5,277 bases of DNA from Terriglobia bacterium (lineage in GTDB: Bacteria; Acidobacteriota; Terriglobia; UBA7540): the NCBI GenBank assembly GCA_030040455.1, contig JASHTR010000010.1, positions 1 through 5,277 on the forward strand, read 5' to 3'. The notes beneath the pieces are model-generated. The model worked only from the letters and a program-made list of their open reading frames with translations. It was not told the origin of the DNA and did no database searches. The position numbers and the translations under genes are program-made. Below, one piece after another: positions 1-5,277 of the stretch (its first letter is position 1; every line of letters begins with the position of its first letter).

Positions 1-1
1 C

Positions 2-1141
2 CATTGCCTGCTGGAGCGGGAACGGCTGGGCGGATGGCTGTCGTGGTGGTGCGCGCGGCGTCTGGGCTTTATCATTTGTGATTTCCAGGAGGATTGGACG
101 CCGGCGCTTGAAGCTTGCTGCTCCGTCCTGAACCGCGGCGGCATGGTCCTTGCTTTCGCCCGGCAGCCAGAGGCGGAGGGGGAATCCGGATTTGCGCCGG
201 AAGCGGCTGAAATCGCGCTTGAAGCCGATGCCCACATGCTGGGCGATGCGCCTCTGCCGGTTCAACCCCTCCACATTTTTCTTCCTGTTCCTCCTTCTCG
301 CCTGGAGGAGTTGTTGATCCATCTTGATGCTCCGCTCTCCATCCTCGACAGCGGGATAAAAGAGAATGAGCGCGACGCGAGGATCAGGGCTGTCGATCGG
401 GAGCTGGAGCGGGCTTGCAGCCACAATCCTTTCCGACTCCAGCCGGCGGATTTTGAAGATTTCATCAAGGGGCTGGAGAGGGTGATGCGCGAGGACTTTG
501 AAGAGACCTGGTCGCGGCGCGCGAATTGGAAACAGAAAGTTGAAGACTTTGAGCTGAGTCCTTTTCTGGTGCGGCTGGCTAACCAGCTCAACAGCGGGCA
601 TCCCGGCCGGCTGGTCGCGCTGAAGGAGGCCCTCTATGCCTATCACGAAGCGAAAAGACGAGCTGCCCTCGCCAGCTTTCGGATGGAGACGGCGGATGCG
701 TGGCTCAAAGTTGGATGGAGGCGGATGTCAGCTTGGGTGGAAACGGTTGCGGGCTTTCCCATCGCCGGCTATGGATTGCTCAACCTCTTAATTGCATGGT
801 GGCTGATGCGGCTGCTGGGACTATATCGCAAAGGGTTGTGGGCGGCCGCGCCGGGAGAATGGGTAGGTCGCATCCTCGTCGCTTGCGGCTGCTATGCCGG
901 CCAGATCGCCCTCGCCGCTCACTTTCTGCCTCGAGTGCAGGCGGGCTATTACGCGCCCAGCCTGCCCATTTCCGGCGCCTACCTGCTGCGCTACCTTTGG
1001 CTGGTGGAGCATCGAACGAAGGTATTGCTGGAGACGCAAAGCCAGGGGCCTGGCCGGTTGAAGCGAATGCGACAAGTGCTGATCGAAGAGCTGAAGCAGG
1101 ACCAGGACCGCTACGCCGCACTTTGGAGGATTGCCCACTGA
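2..1141 (+). CDS. PlsC/GPAT-like acyltransferase, C-terminal part (5' end outside window)
   Basis: The reading frame is open from the left edge, so the ATG at 143 is internal and the visible 379 residues are a C-terminal fragment. Residues 1-115 resemble the second half of a PlsC acyltransferase fold: a GGWLSWWCARRLGFIICD stretch like the strand before motif II, then LNRGGMVLAF, GFAPEAAEIAL and the motif-IV-like LPVQPLHI. The H(X4)D motif would lie upstream. A charged helical region follows. Two hydrophobic segments at about 250-274 and 288-309, then SLPISGAYLLRYL, match the tail seen in membrane glycerol-3-phosphate or lysophospholipid acyltransferases of the GPAT type. Expected role: acyl transfer to a glycerolipid at the inner membrane. 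Oddity: where FPEGTR is expected the protein reads FARQPEA (about 52-58), so activity is uncertain. It ends one base before the next gene, implying an operon. The family call rests on pattern memory; the substrate is unknown. Confidence 0.6.
   Translation, partial: HCLLERERLGGWLSWWCARRLGFIICDFQEDWTPALEACCSVLNRGGMVLAFARQPEAEGESGFAPEAAEIALEADAHMLGDAPLPVQPLHIFLPVPPSRLEELLIHLDAPLSILDSGIKENERDARIRAVDRELERACSHNPFRLQPADFEDFIKGLERVMREDFEETWSRRANWKQKVEDFELSPFLVRLANQLNSGHPGRLVALKEALYAYHEAKRRAALASFRMETADAWLKVGWRRMSAWVETVAGFPIAGYGLLNLLIAWWLMRLLGLYRKGLWAAAPGEWVGRILVACGCYAGQIALAAHFLPRVQAGYYAPSLPISGAYLLRYLWLVEHRTKVLLETQSQGPGRLKRMRQVLIEELKQDQDRYAALWRIAH
1125..1130 (+). promoter_or_regulatory. Ribosome binding site for the OCD-family gene, inside the upstream gene
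   Basis: GGAGGA lies within the last codons of the acyltransferase, 12 bases before the ATG at 1143. It decides the start. The in-frame TTG at 1131 abuts the site with no spacer and would add only four residues, so it is unlikely to be used. The TGA-G-ATG arrangement suggests translational coupling. Confidence 0.6.
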
Positions 1142-1142
1142 G

Positions 1143-2108
1143 ATGCTTTTTTTGACTGAATCCGACGTGCTCGAACTCTTCCCCATGCAGGCTGCGCTCG
1201 GATGTGTTGAAGCGAGCTTCAAGGCGCAGGATGGAGGCGGGGCGATGAACCGCTCGCGCCAGCGTATTTTTCTTCCCGGCGTTTCCCTGCATTACATGGC
1301 CGCCGCCCTGCCTGGGGACCATCTGTTGGGCATGAAGATTTATACAGTCTCCCGCGGCGCGATGCGGTTCCTCGTGCTGCTCTATGAATCCGAGCGTGGG
1401 GAGCTGCTGGCGATGATTGAAGCCGATCAAATGGGCCGCATTCGCACCGGAGCGGCCAGTGGCGTAGCCACCCGCTATCTGAGCCGGGAGAGCGCCTCGA
1501 CCGCGGGCGTCATTGGAGCCGGCCGGCAGGCCCGAACCCAGCTTCATGCTGTCAGTCTCGTCCGCCGGCTGAAGTCGGCGCGCGTCTTCAGTCGGGATGA
1601 GGGCCGGCGCGTCCGGTTTGCGAGGGAGATGAGCGAGCGCCTCGGCATGGAGATCGAGCCGGACGCAAGCGCCGAAGCGGTCGCGGGCTTTGGCGACATT
1701 CTGATCACCGCCACCAACGCCCAGGAGCCGGTGGTCTTTGCCGATTGGCTTAAGCCGGGCGTCCATATCAATGCGATTGGCGCCAACGTGCCGGCCCACC
1801 GGGAGTTGGACGATCGAACGCTCCGCCGCGCTTCGCTGATTGCGGTGGATTCCGCCGTCCAATGCCGCATCGAGGCCGGTGACTTGATCCGGGGGTTTGC
1901 TCGTGAACCCGAACGCTGGGAAACCGTGACGGAAATGTGGGAGATTATTGTCGGGCACAAGCCGGGCCGGCAGTCGCCCGAGGATATTACGATCTTCAAA
2001 TCCACGGGCATGGCGCTTTGGGACGTGGCGGCGGCGGGCGTCGTCTATCGCCGCGCCAGGGAGCTGGGGCGGGGACGAGAAATTCAACTTACGGACGAGC
2101 TCCGGTAG
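1143..2108 (+). CDS. Ornithine cyclodeaminase/mu-crystallin family protein
   Basis: This 321-residue protein has the usual length for the family of NAD(P)-dependent enzymes, which includes ornithine cyclodeaminase, alanine dehydrogenase of the archaeal type, pyrroline-2-carboxylate/ketimine reductases and opine-type synthases. Visible marks in order are GMKIYT with the conserved lysine K65, RIRTGAASGVATRYLSR with R101 that binds the substrate carboxylate in the family, the Rossmann turn GVIGAGRQA (about 122-130), INAIGANVPAHRELDD (209-224), AVDSAVQ near 236, and the C-terminal ITIFKSTGMALWDVAAAGVVY (282-301). In Pseudomonas ornithine cyclodeaminase the catalytic Asp228 lies, from memory, in a GGDxPG loop. 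Here the equivalent reads GANVPA with Asn215, so a true ornithine-deaminating lyase is doubtful and an imine reductase or dehydrogenase is more likely. It is probably soluble and cytoplasmic. It starts one base after the acyltransferase stop, with an SD in that gene, so the two are co-expressed. The family is very likely; the substrate is unknown. Confidence 0.88.
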   Translation: MLFLTESDVLELFPMQAALGCVEASFKAQDGGGAMNRSRQRIFLPGVSLHYMAAALPGDHLLGMKIYTVSRGAMRFLVLLYESERGELLAMIEADQMGRIRTGAASGVATRYLSRESASTAGVIGAGRQARTQLHAVSLVRRLKSARVFSRDEGRRVRFAREMSERLGMEIEPDASAEAVAGFGDILITATNAQEPVVFADWLKPGVHINAIGANVPAHRELDDRTLRRASLIAVDSAVQCRIEAGDLIRGFAREPERWETVTEMWEIIVGHKPGRQSPEDITIFKSTGMALWDVAAAGVVYRRARELGRGREIQLTDELR

Positions 2109-2245
2109 GAAAGGCAAAAGCTGTCCGTAGCCTTTGGTCAACGGTCTGGAGTCAACATTGCGTGCAACGGATTACGAGCCCCGGACCCCGGACTGGGGTT
2201 GATTTCTGTCTTTTGTCTTGCTCTTCACCTCTCGTCTTCCTTTCT

Positions 2246-2440
2246 CAGGGTCACGTCAAAGTCGCGTTTGTATGGAGTGCGGGAGCTTGCTCCTGCTTTC
2301 GAGCCGGAAGCGAGCTTCCGGCTCCTGGCGCCTGCGTAAGCGGGCGCGCGCAAAGCGGCAGCAAGCTGCCGCACTCCATAGGCGCTTCGCACCAGCGGTG
2401 CTGTGCAATCTTACACTTCTGGGACTTTGACGTGACCCTG
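2246..2440. repeat. Outer inverted-repeat pair (18 bp exact) bounding about 195 bp
   Basis: CAGGGTCACGTCAAAGTC at 2246-2263 is the exact reverse complement of 2423-2440, with no mismatch across 18 positions. Neither arm extends outward without mismatch. The enclosed 159 bp contain the separate 110-bp multi-hairpin element, placed off centre: 7 bp from the left arm and 42 bp from the right arm. This could be the ends of a small non-autonomous mobile element, or an older repeat into which the inner element inserted. The repeat is seen directly; its mobility is inference. Confidence 0.8.
2271..2380. repeat. 110-bp multi-hairpin REP/MITE-like element
   Basis: The ends are exact inverted copies, TATGGAGTGC (2271-2280) and GCACTCCATA (2371-2380). 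With one mismatch the similarity extends inward to about 21 bp. Inside lie further stems: GCGGGAGC-TT-GCTCCTGC (2279-2296, one G-T pair), an exact 10-bp stem GAGCCGGAAG/CTTCCGGCTC with loop CGAG (2301-2324), GCGCCTGC/GCGGGCGC around 2328-2346 (one mismatch), and an exact 8-bp stem GCGGCAGC-AA-GCTGCCGC (2355-2372). Together these would give a cloverleaf-like fold with a closing stem. It has no coding capacity and looks like a dispersed palindromic repeat rather than a gene. The terminal TA on both sides would fit a TA target duplication, but it is also part of the inverted repeat and so proves nothing. Confidence 0.75.
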
Positions 2441-2482
2441 CTCCCTTTGTTTTGCCGATGGCGCAGGCCGGAGAAACGGCGC

Positions 2483-2488
2483 TATACT
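2483..2488 (+). promoter_or_regulatory. Possible -10 box for miaB
   Basis: TATACT matches the sigma-70 consensus TATAAT at five of six positions and lies 24 bases before the miaB ATG, implying a leader of only about 18 bases. No acceptable -35 hexamer lies 16-18 bases upstream, and there is no TGN extension, so this is tentative. The leader between here and the ATG has no clear Shine-Dalgarno sequence. Confidence 0.35.
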
Positions 2489-2512
2489 TAAGCAGTAAGC
2501 CAACCGGCCCTT

Positions 2513-3964
2513 ATGGAAAACGACCTCGTTCAAATTTCTCCCCGGCCTTCTGAACAGGCACTTCTGCCGTCAACCGAAGGATCGCCCCCAATTCGCCTCA
2601 CGACTCCGCATGGGGTGGCAAGACGAAAGACTTTTTACATTGAGACCTTCGGGTGCCAGATGAACGTGCACGATTCGGAGAAGGTTTCCGGCGCTCTCGT
2701 GGCCAAGGGTTACCATCCCGTCACCCATCACGAAGATGCGGATTTCATCCTCTACAATACGTGCAGCATCCGTGAAAAGGCGGCGCAGAAAGTATTTTCA
2801 AGACTTGGAGCTTTCAAGAAGAACTACTCCGGGAACACCAAAATCATTGGCGTGCTCGGGTGCGTTGCGCAGCAGGAAGGCGAGCGAATCTTTGAGCGTG
2901 CGCCGCAAGTGAGCTTTGTGTGTGGCTCGGCAAGCTACTCGAAAATTTCCGAGCTTGTTGACCGCCTGGAGGCGGGCGAGCACCGGGTGACCGGATTGTC
3001 GCTGGAGACGGACGAATGTTTTGAGACGGAGGTCACGCGGCGCGACAACCCCTTCCGCGCCTATCTCACCATCATCGAGGGTTGCGACAAGGCGTGCGCT
3101 TACTGCGTGGTGCCGATGACTCGCGGTCCCGAGCGGAGTCGCCCGAGCGATGCGATCCTGGCTGAGGCCCGGCGACTGGTGGACGAGGGCTATACGGAAA
3201 TCCAGCTTCTCGGCCAGACGGTGAATTCTTATCGCGATTCCTCTCCGGCGCGCCTCTCCTTCCCGGAGCTGCTGCTTCGCGTGGGAGCAATACCGGGATT
3301 GCGGCGGCTTCGCTTCACCACTTCGCACCCGAGCGATTTCACGCCCGAAATCGTTCGCGCCGTCGAGAGCCTCCCCACCCTCTGCGACCACATTCACCTG
3401 CCCGTGCAATGCGGCTCCAACCGCGTGCTCGCGCGCATGAAGCGCACGTATACGCGCGAAGAGTATCTCGAAAAAATCAGTTGCATTCGCGGCGCAAAAC
3501 GCGCGATGAGTGTTTCCACGGACGTGATCGTCGGCTTTTGTGGAGAAACAGAAGAGGATTTCAGCGGCACTCTCAGCCTGCTGGACGAAGTGGAATACGA
3601 CCAGATCTTTTCCTTCAAGTATTCGCCCCGTCCCGGGACCACGGCAGGAAAGTTGGAGGATTCCGTCCCTGAAGAGGAGAAAGGGCGGCGCCTTACCATC
3701 CTTCAGGAACGCCAGCGGCAGATTCAATTGCGCAAGAACCAGGCGCTCGCCGGCCGGGAGTTCGAAGTGCTTGTGGAGGCGTTTCAGCCGCGCCTGGGAC
3801 AATCCGTGGGACGGACAACGTCGAATCGCGTGATCAATTTTCCGGGCGAGCCGGACTGGGTTGGCCGGTACATGAACGTGCGGGTCATCTCAGCCGGGCC
3901 GAACAGCCTGGTGGGAGTGCGGACCGAGCCGGGGTTGGAGCGGCGCTCCACGAACGCCGAATAG
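2513..3964 (+). CDS. miaB: tRNA-2-methylthio-N6-dimethylallyladenosine synthase MiaB
   Basis: MiaB is a radical-SAM methylthiotransferase that converts i6A37 to ms2i6A37 in tRNAs reading UNN codons, in the cytoplasm. The 483-residue protein has three domains in order: the N-terminal UPF0004 domain (about 39-155) with cluster cysteines C48 (TFGCQMN), C84 (NTCSIREKA) and C117 (GVLGCVAQ); the radical-SAM domain (about 180-405) with EGCDKACAYC, giving C191, C195 and C198; and a C-terminal TRAM domain (about 412-475) with SVGRTTSNRVINF. VPMTRGPERSRP, FSFKYSPRPGT and the TRAM sequence favour MiaB over RimO or MtaB. About 38 residues precede the first conserved strand, longer than in the E. coli enzyme. 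The only later alternative with a usable codon is GTG at 2615, which lacks an SD. Atypical residues: Cys343 where GFPGETEEDF usually has Pro, and LGQTVNSY for LGQNVNSY. It is separately promoted rather than coupled to the upstream gene. Confidence 0.95.
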   Translation: MENDLVQISPRPSEQALLPSTEGSPPIRLTTPHGVARRKTFYIETFGCQMNVHDSEKVSGALVAKGYHPVTHHEDADFILYNTCSIREKAAQKVFSRLGAFKKNYSGNTKIIGVLGCVAQQEGERIFERAPQVSFVCGSASYSKISELVDRLEAGEHRVTGLSLETDECFETEVTRRDNPFRAYLTIIEGCDKACAYCVVPMTRGPERSRPSDAILAEARRLVDEGYTEIQLLGQTVNSYRDSSPARLSFPELLLRVGAIPGLRRLRFTTSHPSDFTPEIVRAVESLPTLCDHIHLPVQCGSNRVLARMKRTYTREEYLEKISCIRGAKRAMSVSTDVIVGFCGETEEDFSGTLSLLDEVEYDQIFSFKYSPRPGTTAGKLEDSVPEEEKGRRLTILQERQRQIQLRKNQALAGREFEVLVEAFQPRLGQSVGRTTSNRVINFPGEPDWVGRYMNVRVISAGPNSLVGVRTEPGLERRSTNAE

Positions 3965-4048
3965 CGGCAAGAGGCCTCCACTCGGGAAATAATGGAGCGC
4001 ATTGTTTATCGCTGTCGACTTATTGGCAGACCGCAGCGGTAGTAGATG

Positions 4049-4228
4049 AGAAGGTGTGAAAAAATTAGAAGACAAGCCAAAAAGCCTCACGCAGAGGCGC
4101 AAAGCCGAAAAACAAGTTGAAAGTCAAAAGTTAAAAGACTTCTCCTTATAAACTTTCGACTCTCGACTTTAAACTTTCAACTTGCTTTGGCGCCTTTGCG
4201 AGAGGCCGTTAATTTTTTCACAGCTTCT
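4049..4228. repeat. About 180-bp imperfect palindrome upstream of the BFN gene
   Basis: Three nested arm pairs are visible. The outer pair is 4049-4067 with 4210-4228, 18 of 19 matching and including the exact 13-mer TGTGAAAAAATTA. The middle pair is about 4084-4105 with about 4184-4207: GCCTCACGCAGAGGCGCAAAGC against a near copy with three mismatches and one base inserted. The inner exact 12-bp pair is CAAGTTGAAAGT (4113-4124) with 4173-4184. The apical part is rich in AAAGT/ACTTT units. The block is clearly more AT-rich than its flanks. It fills most of the 298-bp gap between miaB and the DUF151 gene and ends 22 bases before that gene's SD. It is probably an intergenic dispersed repeat. As RNA it would form one long interrupted hairpin. 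No confident promoter is seen in the gap, although TATAAA occurs at 4147-4152. Confidence 0.75.
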
Positions 4229-4250
4229 GAGGGGTTAACGCGGGGGCGCG

Positions 4251-4257
4251 AAGGAGG
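4251..4257 (+). promoter_or_regulatory. Strong ribosome binding site of the BFN gene
   Basis: AAGGAGG lies five bases before the ATG at 4263. It fixes that start over the ATG at codon 5 and contrasts with the absent SD of miaB. Confidence 0.85.
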
Positions 4258-4262
4258 ACCCG

Positions 4263-4748
4263 ATGGAAGTCGAAATGAAAATCCGGGGGCTGATGATGGA
4301 CCCGGTCACAAATATGCCGATTGTGATTCTCCGGGATGCGGGAGGGTCCAGCGTGCTGCCGATCTGGGTGGGGATTTATGAGGCAAACGCCATCGCCCTG
4401 GAAATCGAAAAGGTTTCCACGCCCCGGCCCATGACCCACGATCTCATCCGCAACCTCCTGCTGGGTCTCGATACTCACGTTCACAAAGTAGTGGTGAATG
4501 ACCTTCGGGACGACACTTTCTACGCCCTCATCTGGCTTGAAAGGGCAGGCCAGGTGATGTCCATTGACTCGCGCCCAAGTGACGCTTTGGCGCTGGCGCT
4601 GCGTGTCGATTGCCCCATCTACGTCGAAGAGGATGTGTTGAAAAGCTCCAAGGTTGCCGGAGCGACCTCCGACAAAGTGAACAATGAAGAACTCAGCAAA
4701 TGGCTCGAGAGCCTTAACGACGACGATATAGGACGCTACAAAATGTAA
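4263..4748 (+). CDS. Bifunctional nuclease (BFN, DUF151) family protein
   Basis: This 161-residue protein matches the DUF151/BFN family along its whole length. The Thermotoga TM0160 structure belongs to this family, and plant relatives were reported to have DNase and RNase activity. Marks in order: an N-terminal EMKIRGLMMDPVTNMPIVIL strand pair, the VLPIWVGIYEANAIALEIE segment (31-49), RPMTHDLIRNLL (55-66), FYALIWL (86-92), the family signature SRPSDALALALRVDCPIYVEE (103-123), and the C-terminal LNDDDIGRYKM (151-161), like the usual L-PEDFGKYKM ending. There is no signal peptide or membrane segment, so it is presumably cytoplasmic. The true bacterial role and substrate are unsettled, and the name is inherited from the plant homologues. 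It lies 298 bp after miaB and 139 bp before parA on the same strand, so shared transcription is possible but not shown. The start is supported by the AAGGAGG site. Confidence 0.92.
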   Translation: MEVEMKIRGLMMDPVTNMPIVILRDAGGSSVLPIWVGIYEANAIALEIEKVSTPRPMTHDLIRNLLLGLDTHVHKVVVNDLRDDTFYALIWLERAGQVMSIDSRPSDALALALRVDCPIYVEEDVLKSSKVAGATSDKVNNEELSKWLESLNDDDIGRYKM

Positions 4749-4877
4749 GGGCCCGTACGGCCGGGTTGGAATCTATTTCTTTACCAGGCGCTGTATCACG
4801 ACAAAGGAGTCGCAAATTCAGCAGCCTGTCAACGCGAGCAAAGTACCGAGATTCTTCCGCTTCTTGTTTTTCTGCCC

Positions 4878-4881
4878 GGAG
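4878..4881 (+). promoter_or_regulatory. Ribosome binding site of parA
   Basis: GGAG lies six bases before the TTG at 4888. It supports a TTG start, because an in-frame TGA at 4885-4887 rules out any earlier start. Confidence 0.6.
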
Positions 4882-4887
4882 CACTGA

Positions 4888-5277
4888 TTGGCCACTGTCA
4901 TCGCAATTGCAAACCAGAAGGGCGGCGTGGGCAAGACGACAACAGCGGTTAACCTCGCTGCCGCCTTTGCTTTGAAAAAGAAGCGCACCCTCCTCATCGA
5001 TCTCGATCCGCAGGCCAACTCCACGCTCACCTTCTTCCCGCTCGACGGGATCACGCACACCATTTACGACGTTCTGGCCGACCACCAGATCGACCTGGCT
5101 GGTGTTGTCAAGCCGACCAAAACACCCAACCTGTGCCTTGCGCCCGCCAAGATTTCGCTCGCCAAGCTGGAGGCAATGCTGGTGGGCCAGTTTGACGCTC
5201 CCTACCGCCTCAAGGATGCTCTTGCCCCGTGCCGCGATAGCTTTGACATGATCCTGATTGATACCCCGCCCACGCTC
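4888..5277 (+). CDS. parA: ParA/Soj chromosome-partitioning ATPase, N-terminal part (3' end outside window)
   Basis: ParA ATPases bind non-specific DNA as ATP dimers and, with ParB bound at parS, segregate the replicated origin region. The visible 130 residues contain the deviant Walker A KGGVGKTT (11-18, signature Lys11 and Lys16), the Walker A' segment [12 protein letters not shown] (35-46, Asp38 and Asp40) and Walker [11 protein letters not shown] (119-128, Asp125). The P-loop begins ten residues after the start, so there is no N-terminal HTH domain. This is the short Soj-like chromosomal type rather than the long P1/F plasmid ParA. The start must be TTG 4888: a TGA directly precedes it in frame, a GGAG lies six bases upstream, and the next possible starts would destroy the P-loop. 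The 139-bp gap after the BFN gene shows no clear terminator or promoter. A parB gene is expected just beyond the right edge. MinD or another MRP-type ATPase is less likely given [10 protein letters not shown] and DPQAN. Confidence 0.93.
   Translation, partial: MATVIAIANQKGGVGKTTTAVNLAAAFALKKKRTLLIDLDPQANSTLTFFPLDGITHTIYDVLADHQIDLAGVVKPTKTPNLCLAPAKISLAKLEAMLVGQFDAPYRLKDALAPCRDSFDMILIDTPPTL

Larger units (their letters stand above)
2109..2512. other. Non-coding gap of about 400 bp filled by nested inverted repeats
   Basis: No credible gene is present. Positions 2109-2245 show only a weak hairpin (ACCCC/GGGGT at 2185-2199), loosely followed by a T-rich run to about 2218. This could be a poor intrinsic terminator for the upstream operon, but I do not call it one. 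Positions 2246-2440 hold the nested repeats listed separately. A small stem GCACC-AGC-GGTGC lies at 2389-2401. Positions 2441-2512 carry a probable -10 box and the short leader of miaB. Open frames across the repeats read as low-complexity Arg/Ser/Leu peptides and are artefacts of the palindromes. Confidence 0.7.

Noticed and set aside
1131..1142. TTG at 1131 as the start of the OCD-family gene
   Set aside because: The GGAGGA site ends at 1130 with no spacer, and the four added residues are not part of the family N-terminus. ATG 1143 fits better.
780..2141. 453-codon open frame on the minus strand
   Set aside because: It lies opposite the acyltransferase end and the whole OCD-family gene, both of which show clear family motifs in the plus frame. 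Its translation is Arg/Gly/Pro/His-rich with no recognisable domain, typical of an antisense shadow in GC-rich DNA.
2179..2220. Possible intrinsic terminator after the OCD-family gene
   Set aside because: The stem has only five pairs and the following tract is T-rich but interrupted, so it is too weak to call.
1937..2491. Open frames across the intergenic repeats (also 2218-2430)
   Set aside because: They run through the palindromic elements and overlap the end of the OCD-family gene. The peptides are artefacts of the hairpin sequence, and no ribosome site or domain is visible.
2798..3802. 334-codon open frame on the minus strand inside miaB
   Set aside because: It is antisense to the most strongly conserved gene in the window, and its translation shows no family features.
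4749..4770. Hairpin GGGCCCGTACGGCC just after the BFN stop as a terminator
   Set aside because: Pairing is short and no T tract follows, so termination is not supported.
4792..4807. parS-like sequence TGTATCACGACAAAGG upstream of parA
   Set aside because: It matches the TGTTTCACGTGAAACA consensus at about 11 of 16 positions, mostly in the left half, and is not palindromic. A functional parS normally keeps nearly all positions.
4714..5085. Minus-strand open frames opposite the parA start (also 4818-5063)
   Set aside because: They oppose the parA Walker motifs and carry no features of their own.

Overview
The window holds five protein-coding genes, all on the + strand. The first is cut at the left edge and the last at the right edge. 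The DNA is GC-rich, with two AT-richer or repeat-filled intergenic stretches. Gene content, GC-rich codon use and dispersed hairpin repeats suggest a GC-rich soil- or sediment-type bacterium. Acidobacteriota is my best guess, but that is inference and no rRNA or clade marker is present.

Layout: (1) Positions 2-1141 hold the C-terminal part of a PlsC/GPAT-like membrane acyltransferase whose FPEGTR-type motif looks degenerate. (2) Positions 1143-2108 hold an ornithine cyclodeaminase/mu-crystallin family protein. It starts one base after the previous stop, so the pair is almost certainly co-transcribed and probably translationally coupled. (3) Positions 2109-2512 are a non-coding gap of about 400 bp. 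It is dominated by two nested inverted-repeat structures: an exact 18-bp outer pair enclosing a 110-bp multi-hairpin element bounded by exact 10-bp ends. A TATACT box follows just before the next gene. (4) Positions 2513-3964 hold miaB, the radical-SAM tRNA A37 methylthiotransferase, with all six expected Fe-S cysteines. (5) Positions 3965-4262 are a gap of about 300 bp containing a roughly 180-bp imperfect palindrome. (6) Positions 4263-4748 hold a bifunctional nuclease (BFN/DUF151) family protein with a strong Shine-Dalgarno site. (7) Positions 4888-5277 hold the start of a Soj/ParA-type ATPase. It begins at TTG immediately after an in-frame stop and runs off the window.

Functionally this is mostly housekeeping: lipid acylation plus an imine or amino-acid oxidoreductase, then tRNA modification, a DUF151 protein and chromosome partitioning, with parB expected just outside the right edge. 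I see no CRISPR array, tRNA, rRNA, transposase or defence system. The least ordinary parts are the two intergenic repeat structures and a few atypical residues in otherwise recognisable enzymes.
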